DNA of 64,000 nucleotides from Peribacillus sp. ACCC06369. Lineage in GTDB: Bacteria; Bacillota; Bacilli; Bacillales; DSM-1321. This document shows positions 32,467-43,294 of this stretch, piece by piece. The notes beneath the pieces were generated by a model. That model saw nothing but the letters and a program-made list of their open reading frames with translations. It was not told the DNA's origin and did no database searches. Each line of letters begins with the position of its first letter. The stretch's first letter is position 1. The stretch covers positions 4,526,001 to 4,590,000 of the forward strand of contig NZ_JAUCEN010000002.1 in the NCBI RefSeq assembly GCF_030348945.1. The letters are read 5' to 3'. Made by a program: the position numbers and the translations under genes.

Positions 32467-32919
32467 TTATTTGTTACCGAGTTGTTCCGCCAAACCGATT
32501 AGAAGTCCTTCGGTTCCACGAATGTAGCAGAGCCGATACGAGTCCTCGTACTGAACCACTTCGCCAACGAGCTGAGCACCATACTTAGTGAGTCTGGATA
32601 CCATTTCGTCAATGTCTTCAACGGTGAACATGACGCGTAGATAACCGAGGGCATTTACAGGAGCAGTCCGGTGATCTGATATAGTAGGTGGGGTGAGAAA
32701 TCGCGAAAGTTCAAGTCGGCTGTGGCCATCTGGGGTAACCATCATAGCAATCTCTACGCACTGAGAACCCAATCCGGTTACGCGACCAGCCCATTCACCT
32801 TCGACAGTGGCTCGCCCTTCGAGGTTCAAGCCAATCTCCTCGAAGAAAGAGATTGCGTCATCAAGGGATTCTACAACGATGCCGACATTGTCCATTCTTA
32901 GTAATTTGTTTTTTTCCAT
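32467..32919 (-). CDS. VOC (glyoxalase/bleomycin-resistance-like) protein
   Basis: 150-aa VOC protein: LLRMDNVGIVVESLDDAISF, FFEEIGLNLEGRATVEGEWA, VEIAMMVTPDGHSRLELSRF, VNALGYLRVMFTVEDIDEMV, YRLCYIRGTEGLLIGLAEQL. Likely isomerase, lyase or ligand-binding resistance function; substrate unknown. AAGGAGATAAAACT precedes the ATG. The base composition is more GC-rich than its neighbours, as is the element behind it, so gene and element probably arrived together from another genome. Confidence 0.88.
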   Translation of the reverse strand: MEKNKLLRMDNVGIVVESLDDAISFFEEIGLNLEGRATVEGEWAGRVTGLGSQCVEIAMMVTPDGHSRLELSRFLTPPTISDHRTAPVNALGYLRVMFTVEDIDEMVSRLTKYGAQLVGEVVQYEDSYRLCYIRGTEGLLIGLAEQLGNK

Positions 32920-33150
32920 AGTTTTATCTCCTTATGTGTAAAAATTTATTATCTGATCATCTTCATAATTATTCTATTAAAAAGTTACAAATTCCTTCCC
33001 AACAAAAAACACCTTGTCACAGTTCATGATAACAAAGAAAAGTCACAGTATAGGAAAATGTGAAATTGGGTTTTCGGGTATTTGTTAAGAACAACACTTC
33101 GTAAACCCTCTACTATTGGAATATTCGTGAACCTTATTTCGTGAATGCCA
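32920..33150. other. Intergenic
   Basis: Upstream region of the VOC gene. AT-rich, no gene or repeat recognised. Confidence 0.4.
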
Positions 33151-33453
33151 TCATCTATAAAAAATCAATGTTACCTTGATAATTAAAATTATGAAAAGGG
33201 CAAAAACCATAATAATATCTAGTGTTCCTTCGTCTGCGTTTTTATTAAAAAATCCATTAATTGTAGTGAGAAATAGAAGAATTATATAAATATTGGTTTC
33301 ATTTTTTTGAAGAAATTTAATTGGGACTACAGCCTTTAGAGTTGAAATTAGTAGTAAACTATCAGCAACTATTTTATCTGAAAAAGGAGAAAATTGTAAG
33401 AGGCTCAATGTGTTTTTTAAGAAAGTACAGCACAGTTCGACTACACTACGCAT
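33151..33453 (-). CDS. Small membrane protein, 5' end doubtful
   Basis: Up to 100 aa with two C-terminal membrane segments (TNIYIILLFLTTINGFF and IIMVFALFIILIIKVTLIFY). The first ATG lies 5 bp from a PHP left box and has no ribosome binding site; neither does any later start. The gene may have lost its natural 5' end when it was joined to the box. Family unknown. Confidence 0.45.
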   Translation of the reverse strand: MRSVVELCCTFLKNTLSLLQFSPFSDKIVADSLLLISTLKAVVPIKFLQKNETNIYIILLFLTTINGFFNKNADEGTLDIIMVFALFIILIIKVTLIFYR

Positions 33454-33457
33454 ATTG

Positions 33458-33480
33458 AACTTACCTGCCCCGTTAGTCCA
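33458..33480 (-). repeat. Solo PHP left box
   Basis: AACTTACCTGCCCCGTTAGTCCA; hairpin replaced by GAAAGTTATGAATAGCTTTC, which belongs to the terminator of the next gene. Confidence 0.8.
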
Positions 33481-33503
33481 ACAACGAAAGTTATGAATAG
33501 CTT

Positions 33504-34014
33504 TCAGGATAGTACAATTTTTTTTACTTGTTCTTTCGTGGATAAATTAGAGTCATTTGTACCAACTAAAAAAGAATGTCCGTGTATAATCACTTCTGTT
33601 AGAGTATCGCCTGGACCTAATTCGAATAGAGGGCACTGTGCCGGAATTTTACCCTTTAATGTTTCTCTATCAATTTTCTTAAATCTTATTTCCTTTGACG
33701 AATTAGTAATAAAAAAGTCTTCCAAGGTTAATTTCCACCCAACATCGTCTAGTATATGTTTTAGTTCATCTATCGAATGAACCTCGTCAATTTGGTATCT
33801 ATACACTTTATCATCGTTATCTAAATCATCCATTTCCCTCACAAAGTTATGGATAACCTTAAGTGGAAAACGATTTAGTTTTTCCAAATTCAATTAAAGT
33901 TGTTTCATATTCACCGTCAACACTATACATATACTCCGGTTCTGTTATACAATCACAAACCCAAAAATCTATGCGGTTATTTTCAAACACCGTTCGGTCA
34001 TCTATATCAACCAT
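33504..34014 (-). pseudogene. Hypothetical gene, frameshifted
   Basis: The 5' part starts at 34014 after GAGGGGAG: MVDIDDRTVFENNRIDFWVC, then EYETTLIEFGKTKSF, and stops. The second frame continues as PLKVIHNFVREMDDLDNDDK, KVYRYQIDEVHSIDELKHIL and ends at 33504. The two overlap around 33880 and together give about 170 aa, so one base was lost or gained there. Acidic, soluble, not recognised. Confidence 0.6.
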
Positions 34015-34055
34015 ATTACTTTCTCCCCTCTAGTGATGTTACTCAACTTCTTATT

Positions 34056-34264
34056 TTACTTTTCATTATTCCTTTTTAAAATAGCTCCCCCGCCATTAGT
34101 ATCAACTTGGTATATATATTTAGAAGAGATATGTTTTCTTATATTCTCCATACCTTCAGCAGGATCTGAAAAAAAGTTTCATCAATCAAGCCTAATTCTT
34201 CAGTTTCATATTTATCACCGATAGGCAATTTTAGATTACAGCCTAGATAATTTACATAAGTAAT
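34056..34264 (-). pseudogene. Small gene with frameshift and damaged start
   Basis: ITYVNYLGCNLKLPIGDKYE, ELGLIDETF, then a shift in a run of seven T, continuing FSDPAEGMENIRKHISSKYI, YQVDTNGGGAILKRN. AAGGAGGAG is present at the 5' end but the codon at normal spacing is ATT. Length about 70 aa. No PHP site separates it from the preceding frameshifted gene, so the two may be one decayed operon. Confidence 0.5.
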
Positions 34265-34314
34265 TTTGATTTCTCCTCCTTGTCTAACTACACTATACTA
34301 AAGAATAGTTCTTC

Positions 34315-34420
34315 AACTAACCTGCCCCTATAGTTGCATAAAGAAAAAGCTGCCTTAAAGACAGCTCCGATCTTCAGCCTGTTAGTTCTATAAGAAAAGC
34401 GAACCTTATTCAAGAATCGC
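34315..34420 (-). repeat. Composite PHP: full unit plus second hairpin
   Basis: Left box AACTAACCTGCCCCTATAGTT, hairpin AGCTGCC-TTAAA-GACAGCT, a right box shortened to AGCCTGTTAGTT, then CTATAAGAAAA and a second hairpin GCGAACCTTATTCAAGAATCGC. Confidence 0.87.
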
Positions 34421-34554
34421 GCTCAATTACTGAAGAACGAATATAAAACCTTGGTACCAAATGGCCTTGTCATTTATTTATGATACGGTTCACCGCACCT
34501 ATTCAAGCAGTGATTTTTTAAAAACTGTCAGCCTTTTAATTTTACACTTCTACT
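34421..34554. other. Intergenic
   Basis: Downstream region of the YxjI-like gene. No gene recognised. Confidence 0.4.
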
Positions 34555-35052
34555 TTAAATCGACGCTGCTGAGGAAGCAGCTGCTTGATCAGCCTTCACA
34601 CAATCAATTGCAACAACGAGTGCAATAATAATGGTTTCCATCTCTTCATCTATTATTTGAACCTTGTAGCTATCGCCCCAAGTGAACCACTCCTTGCCCA
34701 CTTCACCTACGATTTTACCATGCTGTAAAACTTGAAAATCCATATCCCACCAATTACCATGTACTTCAATGCCTGCCGCATCAATTGTATATCGTGCTTT
34801 AAATAAGGAAAATTCCTTCTTTATTGTTAATACCTCTCGACCATTCACCTCAACCAAAAACTTTGGTAAAAAGCTGAACACCTTTTTCGTAATGAGTGCT
34901 ACTTCATCTCTTGCTGTATTCATAATGGAGAAAGTTTTTGGAACTTGCATAAAACTTCCCTCCACGTAATATATATCCTTCTCCTGCTGATCCTTTACTG
35001 TAAATTTCCCGCTAAGACTGAATACCTTCTGCTTTATATAAAGCTGCCTCAT
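34555..35052 (-). CDS. yxjI: LURP-one/Tubby-like protein, YxjI homologue
   Basis: 165-aa beta-barrel protein of the LURP-one-related family. MRQLYIKQKVFSLSGKFTVK, YYVEGSFMQVPKTFSIMNTA, EVALITKKVFSFLPKFLVEV, FKARYTIDAAGIEVHGNWWD and the end IIALVVAIDCVKADQAAASS match Bacillus YxjI. Function in bacteria is unknown; the fold suggests membrane or phosphoinositide-like ligand binding. The ATG at 35052 has TTAGGAGGC in front; the frame is open to 35115. Confidence 0.92.
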   Translation of the reverse strand: MRQLYIKQKVFSLSGKFTVKDQQEKDIYYVEGSFMQVPKTFSIMNTARDEVALITKKVFSFLPKFLVEVNGREVLTIKKEFSLFKARYTIDAAGIEVHGNWWDMDFQVLQHGKIVGEVGKEWFTWGDSYKVQIIDEEMETIIIALVVAIDCVKADQAAASSAASI

Positions 35053-35268
35053 ACTTATGCCTCCTAACCTTAAGTCTTTTACATTACTTACGTTTGAAAT
35101 GGGCATCGGTTCCAATCTTATGCATTAAATTCCAAATAATAGCTCCACTCAAAAGCGCCTTCTTTTCGGTTCACCACTATTTATCCTTACTAATTTACCT
35201 TTTGTAAAGTCAGCAATTCTTCCTTCGCAATCTGGCCCAATTGTTGAACAACTCCTTATGTACTCTTG
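35053..35268. other. Intergenic
   Basis: Upstream of the YxjI-like gene. No gene or clear promoter pair seen. Confidence 0.4.
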
Positions 35269-35386
35269 AACTAACCTGACCCGATAGTTCCATAAGGAAA
35301 AAGCTGCCTTAAAGACAGCTTCGATCTTAAGCTAACGCACCCGTCAGTTCTATAAGAAAAGCGATTCTTTTTAAAGAATCGCACTT
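35269..35386 (-). repeat. Composite PHP: full unit plus second hairpin
   Basis: Left box AACTAACCTGACCCGATAGTT, hairpin AGCTGCC-TTAAA-GACAGCT, box AGCTAACGCACCCGTCAGTT, then CTATAAGAAAA and a second hairpin GCGATTCTTTTTAAAGAATCGC. The middle box serves as right box of the first unit and left box of the second. Confidence 0.9.
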
Positions 35387-35555
35387 TAACAGAAGACTAG
35401 ATTTCAAGATAACCTTAACAGGCATTACTATCGATTTTCAGTTACTGCCCCCTTATATGTCCTAGTCAGGGTTCTTACCATAGACCGCAAAGCACCATGA
35501 TGTCAATGATTCTCCTAATTCGAATGCTCTTTTTTTATGATTTAAATGTAATGGA

Positions 35556-38186
<2,631 letters not shown>

Positions 38187-38227
38187 TTATCGCTCAATAC
38201 CAAGACGAATCATATGACAAAAATTGT

Positions 38228-38290
38228 TCATCTGATCAACCAATTACCCCTGTCCACTCGTTCTTGCTCCTGGAGAAATTCCATATTCAT
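38228..38290 (-). CDS. Leader ORF upstream of rph (20 aa)
   Basis: MNMEFLQEQERVDRGNWLIR preceded by AAAAGGAG at good spacing, 57 bp before rph. Well placed to be a regulatory leader peptide for a resistance gene, for instance through translation-coupled control. No classic attenuator stem is obvious between it and rph. Confidence 0.5.
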   Translation of the reverse strand: MNMEFLQEQERVDRGNWLIR

Positions 38291-38324
38291 ATCAAACACT
38301 CCTTTTAAAAAATAAAAATAGGGG

Positions 38325-38354
38325 TTGACTGAAAAGGATTTTATGTTGTATAAT
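38325..38354 (+). promoter_or_regulatory. Sigma-A type promoter, + strand
   Basis: TTGACT at 38325 and TATAAT at 38349 with an 18-bp spacer. It points away from rph, toward a strong terminator 170 bp downstream. Confidence 0.6.
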
Positions 38355-38360
38355 TATAGT

Positions 38361-38572
38361 AGGGATAATTTAAACAAAAATAGATATTAGGTGTATCTAT
38401 ATAAATTTACCACAGTTTCTCATTTTTATCAATGTATTTACACGGCCATAATTGTTGCAAATTCAAAAGATTTACAAGACAAATGACTCACACTATAAAT
38501 GATATCCAATCATTTAGTATATTAAAAAGCCCCATTTCTTAGTATTAATATTAAGAAATGGGGCTTTTTTCG
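38361..38572 (+). ncRNA. Candidate small RNA (promoter to terminator)
   Basis: The transcript from the promoter at 38325-38354 to the terminator at 38524-38572 would be about 210 nt. It contains no ORF with a ribosome binding site; the longest frame has 36 codons starting at an unsupported ATG. It may be a regulatory RNA or the leader of a lost gene. Confidence 0.35.
38524..38572. terminator. Strong bidirectional terminator
   Basis: Perfect stem AAAAAGCCCCATTTCTTA and its complement around a 10-nt AT loop, with T-runs on both strands. It can end the + strand transcript and the minus-strand SDR gene. Confidence 0.85.
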
Positions 38573-38690
38573 TTACCCCATTAAGCGCCCGATTACTGAG
38601 GATTTCAAAGAGTGATTTTGAATGTTGAAAAGCAACTGTTAGCTTAAGTACTATCCTTCCAAAATATCTATCCTTGGAATTCAATTTAAT

Positions 38691-39464
38691 TTACCTTTTA
38701 AATCCACCTTCTGCATGAATAATCTGACCTGTAATCCAATCTGCTTCATCGCTCACTAAAAATTTAATAGTTTTTGCAACATCTCTCGGTTTTCCTATTC
38801 TACCGAAAGGAAACATCGGTTTTAATTTACTTTTTATTTCCTCTGTCATCCACCCAGTATCAGTTGGACCTGGATTTATTGCATTAACCGTTATTCCTAA
38901 AGGGGCCAGTTCAGCTGACAATGTAATAGTTAGAGCATCAACTGCTCCTTTTGTTGTTGCATACGCTAATTCGCCAGGCATTGGTCCTTGAGACTGACCT
39001 GAAGTAATGTTGACTATTCTTCCACCTGATTTCTTATCGAACCTTTGAGCGAATTTACTACTTAATAGTGTCGTTGCACGAACATTCACCATGTAATGTT
39101 TATCTAATTCTTCGGCAGTTAAATTAGAAAAATCGTTGTTAGTAGAGTATGCTGCGTTATTAATCAAGATATCAGGATAACCAAGTTGTTCAGAAACTTT
39201 ATTCAAAAGTTGTTCAGGTGCATCATATTGAGTTAAATCCAACTCCATACATGATACCTTAACACCTTTTTTTATTAATTCTTCCTTTAATTTCAATGGC
39301 TCATCTAATTCAATGCTCCAAGGCATTTTTTTATCATATTCCGTCCAATAAGTAAAAAATATATGATAGCCCGTTTCAGCTAACTCCTTACAAATAGCAG
39401 CTCCAATCCCTTTCAGACGGCTTACACCTGTAATAATTGCAATTTTCCCTTTTAATTGGTCCAT
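38691..39464 (-). CDS. Short-chain dehydrogenase/reductase
   Basis: 257-aa NAD(P)-dependent SDR. The cofactor motif reads TGVSRLKGIGAAICKELA, a longer variant of TGxxxGIG as in enoyl-reductase-like SDRs. NNAA (residues about 107-110), the catalytic serine in ITSGQSQG, and YATTK supply the active site; INPGPTDTGWM follows. C-terminal VSDEADWITGQIIHAEGG is standard. Substrate unknown. Gap of 37 bp to the phosphotransferase gene upstream with no PHP site between them, so these two form one cassette or operon. Confidence 0.9.
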   Translation of the reverse strand: MDQLKGKIAIITGVSRLKGIGAAICKELAETGYHIFFTYWTEYDKKMPWSIELDEPLKLKEELIKKGVKVSCMELDLTQYDAPEQLLNKVSEQLGYPDILINNAAYSTNNDFSNLTAEELDKHYMVNVRATTLLSSKFAQRFDKKSGGRIVNITSGQSQGPMPGELAYATTKGAVDALTITLSAELAPLGITVNAINPGPTDTGWMTEEIKSKLKPMFPFGRIGKPRDVAKTIKFLVSDEADWITGQIIHAEGGFKR

Positions 39465-39501
39465 TATATTATCCCTCCATTTTTTAAGTCTGAAATGCTA
39501 T

Positions 39502-40371
39502 TTACATAGAAGGAAGGTACACTCTCCATTCTTTCCAAGCTTTAAGATAGCCACTTAAGTCATGCGGGTGAACTCTAATACAAATTCCTATACGTGTGTA
39601 TAATTGAAAAAGAACTTCATCCAAAAGCCTTTCTTTATTAAAGGGGACATCTTGAGTCAATAATGAGAAAGATGACAATAGTGTCCGCAAATTTAAATTG
39701 TCTGGAGAAGAGCAAAATGCATAAGTAAAATCATAAATCTTTGGACCGAATAAAGGTGAAGGATCTATAACCCCATTTAATTTATTGCCCTTATATACAA
39801 AATTGTGAACACCAACATCTCCATGTAGGTAATACTTCTCTTCTTGATGTTCGTATGTTTTCAATTTATTAACCAATAACTCTACTTTTTTATGATCCTC
39901 TCTTGTTAATAAATCGCCTATATCCTCTTTGGCGAATTCCAAACTACTTAGATTGAAGTCCGCCCATGAATTTCTATGTATTCCATTTACTCTTCCCCAG
40001 TTATCTTTGTTTACCTTTTTGTATTTATTTAATAGTTCCTTAATCAAAATAGTCATCCATTCTAATTTAGATCCACGATTAAAATGAGTTTCTCCAGAAA
40101 TATAAGAGTATATTATAAATCCTTTTTTCTCGTCTGTATAAAGTACATTAGGCAACAAATTTACATCTTTATAAGTAAGGAGAAAATCCGCTGTTGCAGT
40201 AATAAGTTTTGGTGTGTCTATTTTTATTACATATTTCGGTATTTCATTATTATTCAGTGTATATAAAATTCCATTGGTAGTACCACTTTTTAATTTTTTT
40301 AAGTCTATATCATCATTTTTTAATATGCCTTGGTTTACAAGACAATTAATAATTTCATTTATTTTCTCCAT
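39502..40371 (-). CDS. Aminoglycoside phosphotransferase-family kinase
   Basis: 289-aa APH-fold kinase. Catalytic loop YYLHGDVGVHNFVY (H, D, N of the Brenner motif) and IDPSP in place of the usual IDxD metal motif, where Asp is followed by Pro, an accepted variant. The N-terminal lobe has KLKSGTTNGILYTLN as the nucleotide loop. Probable small-molecule kinase, possibly resistance-related. Co-directional with the SDR gene; PHP site upstream. Confidence 0.85.
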   Translation of the reverse strand: MEKINEIINCLVNQGILKNDDIDLKKLKSGTTNGILYTLNNNEIPKYVIKIDTPKLITATADFLLTYKDVNLLPNVLYTDEKKGFIIYSYISGETHFNRGSKLEWMTILIKELLNKYKKVNKDNWGRVNGIHRNSWADFNLSSLEFAKEDIGDLLTREDHKKVELLVNKLKTYEHQEEKYYLHGDVGVHNFVYKGNKLNGVIDPSPLFGPKIYDFTYAFCSSPDNLNLRTLLSSFSLLTQDVPFNKERLLDEVLFQLYTRIGICIRVHPHDLSGYLKAWKEWRVYLPSM

Positions 40372-40435
40372 TTACCTAGTCCTCTCGATTAATTTTGACA
40401 AGTCTTTATAATATGTAAGTTCGCTCTGCTTAATG

Positions 40436-40511
40436 AACTAACCTGCCTCTTTTGTTGCATAAAAAAAGGAACTGTTGATCAGCTCCTGGTAATGAACTAA
40501 ACTCGTTAGTT
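40436..40511 (-). repeat. PHP site
   Basis: Left box AACTAACCTGCCTCTTTTGTTG, hairpin GGAACTGTTGATCAGCTCC, right box AACTAAACTCGTTAGTT with the spacer shortened. Confidence 0.88.
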
Positions 40512-40524
40512 AAAGAAGAAAAAT

Positions 40525-40941
40525 TCATTTTTCAAATCTAACTAACGTTTTTTCGGGAATTTCAATCTGGTCAATATCAAAGTTATTGATTCGGAGGGTT
40601 ATCTCACCATCTCGCTTTTCAGCTTCTTCTCCTACCCAACAACTATACAGTTCAAAGAAATCACCTTTTTCAAGGTAACTGTCCATAATTTTACACAATT
40701 CTATTAACTTCTTTTTCGATTCGGCACACGTTTTTGGGTTCATATTTTCTGAAATTTCAATTCCCCAATGACTTGATACCTCATAAACGCAAGGAGTAGT
40801 AAACTGATATTTCTTTACATTTATCAAGTCAAAATCACCGGCAAAACAACCGCCAATATAAAAAAATTCATCTGAATATTCATCATCATTAATCGGTATT
40901 TCTATACTACACCCAATATAGGAAGCCAAACTCATTTCCAC
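40525..40941 (-). CDS. Hypothetical acidic protein, duplicated cassette gene
   Basis: 138-aa soluble acidic protein: MEMSLASYIGCSIEIPINDD, FFYIGGCFAGDFDLINVKKY, VYEVSSHWGIEISENMNPKT, FFELYSCWVGEEAEKRDGEI. Several conserved-looking Cys and Trp residues; no signal peptide. Not recognised; size and composition are like immunity proteins. A decayed, split copy lies at 12.8 and 13.7 kb and both keep the right box at the same distance from the start codon. Confidence 0.7.
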   Translation of the reverse strand: MEMSLASYIGCSIEIPINDDEYSDEFFYIGGCFAGDFDLINVKKYQFTTPCVYEVSSHWGIEISENMNPKTCAESKKKLIELCKIMDSYLEKGDFFELYSCWVGEEAEKRDGEITLRINNFDIDQIEIPEKTLVRFEK

Positions 40942-40964
40942 TCACTCCTTGTTAATCCTTATAG

Positions 40965-40984
40965 TACTAACGCACCCGTTAGTT
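40965..40984 (-). repeat. Solo PHP right box
   Basis: TACTAACGCACCCGTTAGTT. A weak hairpin GCAATCTCC..GGATCGC follows at about 41022, but no left box. Confidence 0.8.
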
Positions 40985-41400
40985 TAAGTGCAATTCTTCA
41001 CAATCCTGTTGTTGGAAAAAGCAATCTCCATCTTGAAGGATCGCAAGATATTTAATAATAATAATCATCAATAACCTTTTGTGCACAAGGTTGCAAAATA
41101 GCCGTTTGAGGACGGAACAGGCAGCCGTAGCCTACCGCTATGGCTTTTTTATTTTCTTTCAAGTTTTTATTGGTTGTACTTTCTGACTTTCTCATCACCC
41201 ATTACAAACAAAGTACGTGCATAATAATTCCTGTTCGGCTTGCTCGTACTGCACTCAAACGTAGTCTCCTCTATCCTAGTCGTAGTTTTTTATATACTCG
41301 ATGAAGCTTTCCTTGGATGTTTAGCTACATAATCCGGCTCCTGAAAAATAAACATATACTGAATGATACTTGTGACCAGATTAGAAAGGAGAAATCAGCT
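40985..41400. other. Intergenic with one terminator
   Basis: Apart from a terminator-like hairpin at 41123-41150 (AGCCGTAGC/GCTATGGCT, then TTTTTT, + strand) and the upstream region of the patatin gene, nothing is recognised. Confidence 0.4.
41123..41150 (+). terminator. Rho-independent terminator-like hairpin
   Basis: AGCCGTAGC-CTACC-GCTATGGCT followed by TTTTTTA. No + strand gene lies directly upstream, so a gene may have been lost. Confidence 0.6.
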
Positions 41401-42357
41401 TTGACAAAATATCGGATCATGTCCTTTGATGGAGGCGGTACCTTAGGTGCTTTAAGTTTACAACTTTTGAACAGACTGGCTCAGCAAAACCCAAAATTAA
41501 TTAGTCGAACCAATGTTTTTTCGGGAAATTCAATAGGTTCATTCACTGCCATTGCGTTAGCAAGTGGAAGATCGCCGAAGGAGACACTCCAGTTTTTTAA
41601 GGATAAAATCCTGCCGGCTTTCAGCGTTTCCCGACCAGGTGGACCTGTTTTTAACCAACAATTGCCATATTCTGGTTTCGTTAAAGCTGTACAAACATTT
41701 TTCCCATCAGATCTTCTCCTCAAAAACTTAAAAAGACGAATTGTTGTCCCTGCATTTCATTTATTCTCACCGGAGCTGAATCGTTGGACTCCTGTGTTAT
41801 TCCACAACTTTCCTGGCTCTCCCTATTTAAATGAGAAAGCGAGTGATGTAATACTACGGAGCAGTGGTGCTCCCGCGACGCAACGAGCCTATCAAAACTA
41901 CGTGGATGGGTATACAGTAACAACTAACCCCAGTACAGCCAGTATCGCGTTTGCAGTGGGGAAAGCCAAACAGCCGTTGGATCAAATTGCAGTATTATCC
42001 ATTGGAACAGGTGAAGAGCCGACTCAATTAAGAAGAGATACGAAGGGGTGGGGGATGGTAAGTGCAGATAACATACGTCCCGAAAATATGAAGAACCTTC
42101 CCCCAAATTGGGGAGTTCTTTTGGATCGATCGCCCAATGAACCCTTACTGCCATTTCTTCAGATTGTCGCTAGTGGATCCGGTTACTATGAATCCATGGT
42201 CAGTTCTCAGCTTCTAGGAAATCGTTTTTTTCGGTTAAATCCACGGATCCCTAATTTCTCCAAAACGGACCCTTCTGTGGTTCCAGCTGTCATTTCAATT
42301 GCTAACAAAACAGATTTACAACCTGCAGTTCAATTTATAGAGAAAAACTGGAATTAA
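41401..42357 (+). CDS. Patatin-like phospholipase
   Basis: 318-aa lipid acyl hydrolase. Oxyanion motif FDGGGTLGALSL, nucleophile elbow GNSIGS (G-x-S-x-G) and the dyad aspartate in YVDGYTV. Cytoplasmic, no signal peptide. Expected to hydrolyse phospholipid or acylglycerol esters. The TTG at 41401 has AAAGGAG upstream; the frame is open to 41317 but has no other ribosome binding site. It lies on the + strand within the minus-oriented repeat array. A strong terminator follows. Confidence 0.9.
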   Translation: MTKYRIMSFDGGGTLGALSLQLLNRLAQQNPKLISRTNVFSGNSIGSFTAIALASGRSPKETLQFFKDKILPAFSVSRPGGPVFNQQLPYSGFVKAVQTFFPSDLLLKNLKRRIVVPAFHLFSPELNRWTPVLFHNFPGSPYLNEKASDVILRSSGAPATQRAYQNYVDGYTVTTNPSTASIAFAVGKAKQPLDQIAVLSIGTGEEPTQLRRDTKGWGMVSADNIRPENMKNLPPNWGVLLDRSPNEPLLPFLQIVASGSGYYESMVSSQLLGNRFFRLNPRIPNFSKTDPSVVPAVISIANKTDLQPAVQFIEKNWN

Positions 42358-42419
42358 TAAAATTATCCCATAAGTCTGATTGAATTTTGGTTTTCATTTC
42401 AAGCATTTGGATTTTTCAT

Positions 42420-42450
42420 AAAAAAACAGCCAGAACCTGGCTGTTTTTAT
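42420..42450. terminator. Rho-independent terminator
   Basis: AAAAACAGCCAG/CTGGCTGTTTTT, tight loop, T-run on the + strand. Ends the patatin gene. Confidence 0.87.
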
Positions 42451-42467
42451 TTATTCAGTTCTTCTTC

Positions 42468-42547
42468 AACTAAACTGCCCGGTTAGTTGCATAAAGAAAA
42501 AGCTGCCTTAAAGACAGCTTCGATTTTAAGCTAAAGCACCCGTTAGT
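42468..42547 (-). repeat. PHP site
   Basis: Left box AACTAAACTGCCCGGTTAGTT, hairpin AGCTGCC-TTAAA-GACAGCT, right box AGCTAAAGCACCCGTTAGTT. Confidence 0.93.
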
Positions 42548-42585
42548 TTAAGTACATTTCTTCACAAACTTATATTAGTTCGCAA

Positions 42586-43131
42586 CTAAGATTTTAGAAC
42601 ATAATTGATAAATTCTGTTTTTGCTTTAGTGTACGCTTCACGATCATTGCTATATTTTTTTGCTAAATTTCTTTTAAGAATAGCGTATTCATCAATAAAC
42701 TGCTGATTAGTCCGTAATAAATCACGAAAAAGTAGCTGATTATCCCACCGTTCTTCTCCCTCAAGTAAAATATGTAAATGTACTACTCGTTTGTCGTTAA
42801 TTACTTTCACAAAAAATCTTTGCCAACTTCGATTGTCTATGTTAGGTGGTACATAATTCCAGTCGTGATTAGCTAACAATGAAGATATTTCTTTTATTTT
42901 TTGAAATGAATCAATTTTAGCCATTAAATCAATGATTGGTTTAGCTGGTAAATTTGGAATAGATGTACTTCCATAATGTTGAATTTCCGTTATGCCGAAA
43001 GTTGAAAGAAGATTAAGAAGAAGAGCTTTTTCCTGATTACCTTTTTCTACCCACTTGGGATTTGGTTCGACAATGTCTATTGTCTCATTAGCCCAAACGG
43101 GCCATGTGCTTTCATCATGAATATCTTTCAT
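42586..43131 (-). CDS. GrpB family protein
   Basis: 181-aa GrpB/UPF0157 protein with nucleotidyltransferase-like fold. Typical blocks: IDIVEPNPKWVEKGNQEKAL, IQHYGSTSIPNLPAKPIIDL (the GSTSIPGL-type signature), WQRFFVKVINDKRVVHLHIL, YAILKRNLAKKYSNDREAYT. Function unknown, often near dephospho-CoA kinase domains in other organisms. ATG at 43131 has GAGGGAGAG upstream; five more codons are open. Confidence 0.9.
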   Translation of the reverse strand: MKDIHDESTWPVWANETIDIVEPNPKWVEKGNQEKALLLNLLSTFGITEIQHYGSTSIPNLPAKPIIDLMAKIDSFQKIKEISSLLANHDWNYVPPNIDNRSWQRFFVKVINDKRVVHLHILLEGEERWDNQLLFRDLLRTNQQFIDEYAILKRNLAKKYSNDREAYTKAKTEFINYVLKS

Positions 43132-43195
43132 TTTACTCTCCCTCAAGATTTTAATTTTTTCAGTTTCAGAAAAATCTTAGTACCTGCATTCTTTT

Positions 43196-43268
43196 ACAAA
43201 CCTGCCTCGATAAAAGAAAAAGCTGCCTTAAAGACAGCTCCGATCTTCAGCTAACGCACCCGTTAGTT
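43196..43268 (-). repeat. PHP site, left box shortened
   Basis: ACAAACCTGCCTCGAT joins directly to AAAAGAAAA, then hairpin AGCTGCC-TTAAA-GACAGCT and right box AGCTAACGCACCCGTTAGTT. Confidence 0.92.
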
Positions 43269-43294
43269 CAAGTAGGCACTAGTGCAACTTTTAT

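Noticed and set aside
32130..32527. ORFs on both strands across the GC-rich hairpin
   Set aside because: They run through palindromic sequence and the PHP site, without ribosome binding sites or domain similarity.
38615..38650. PHP right box near 38.63 kb
   Set aside because: AAAGCAACTGTTAGCTTAAG resembles a box, but one arm and the spacer are too decayed to list with confidence.
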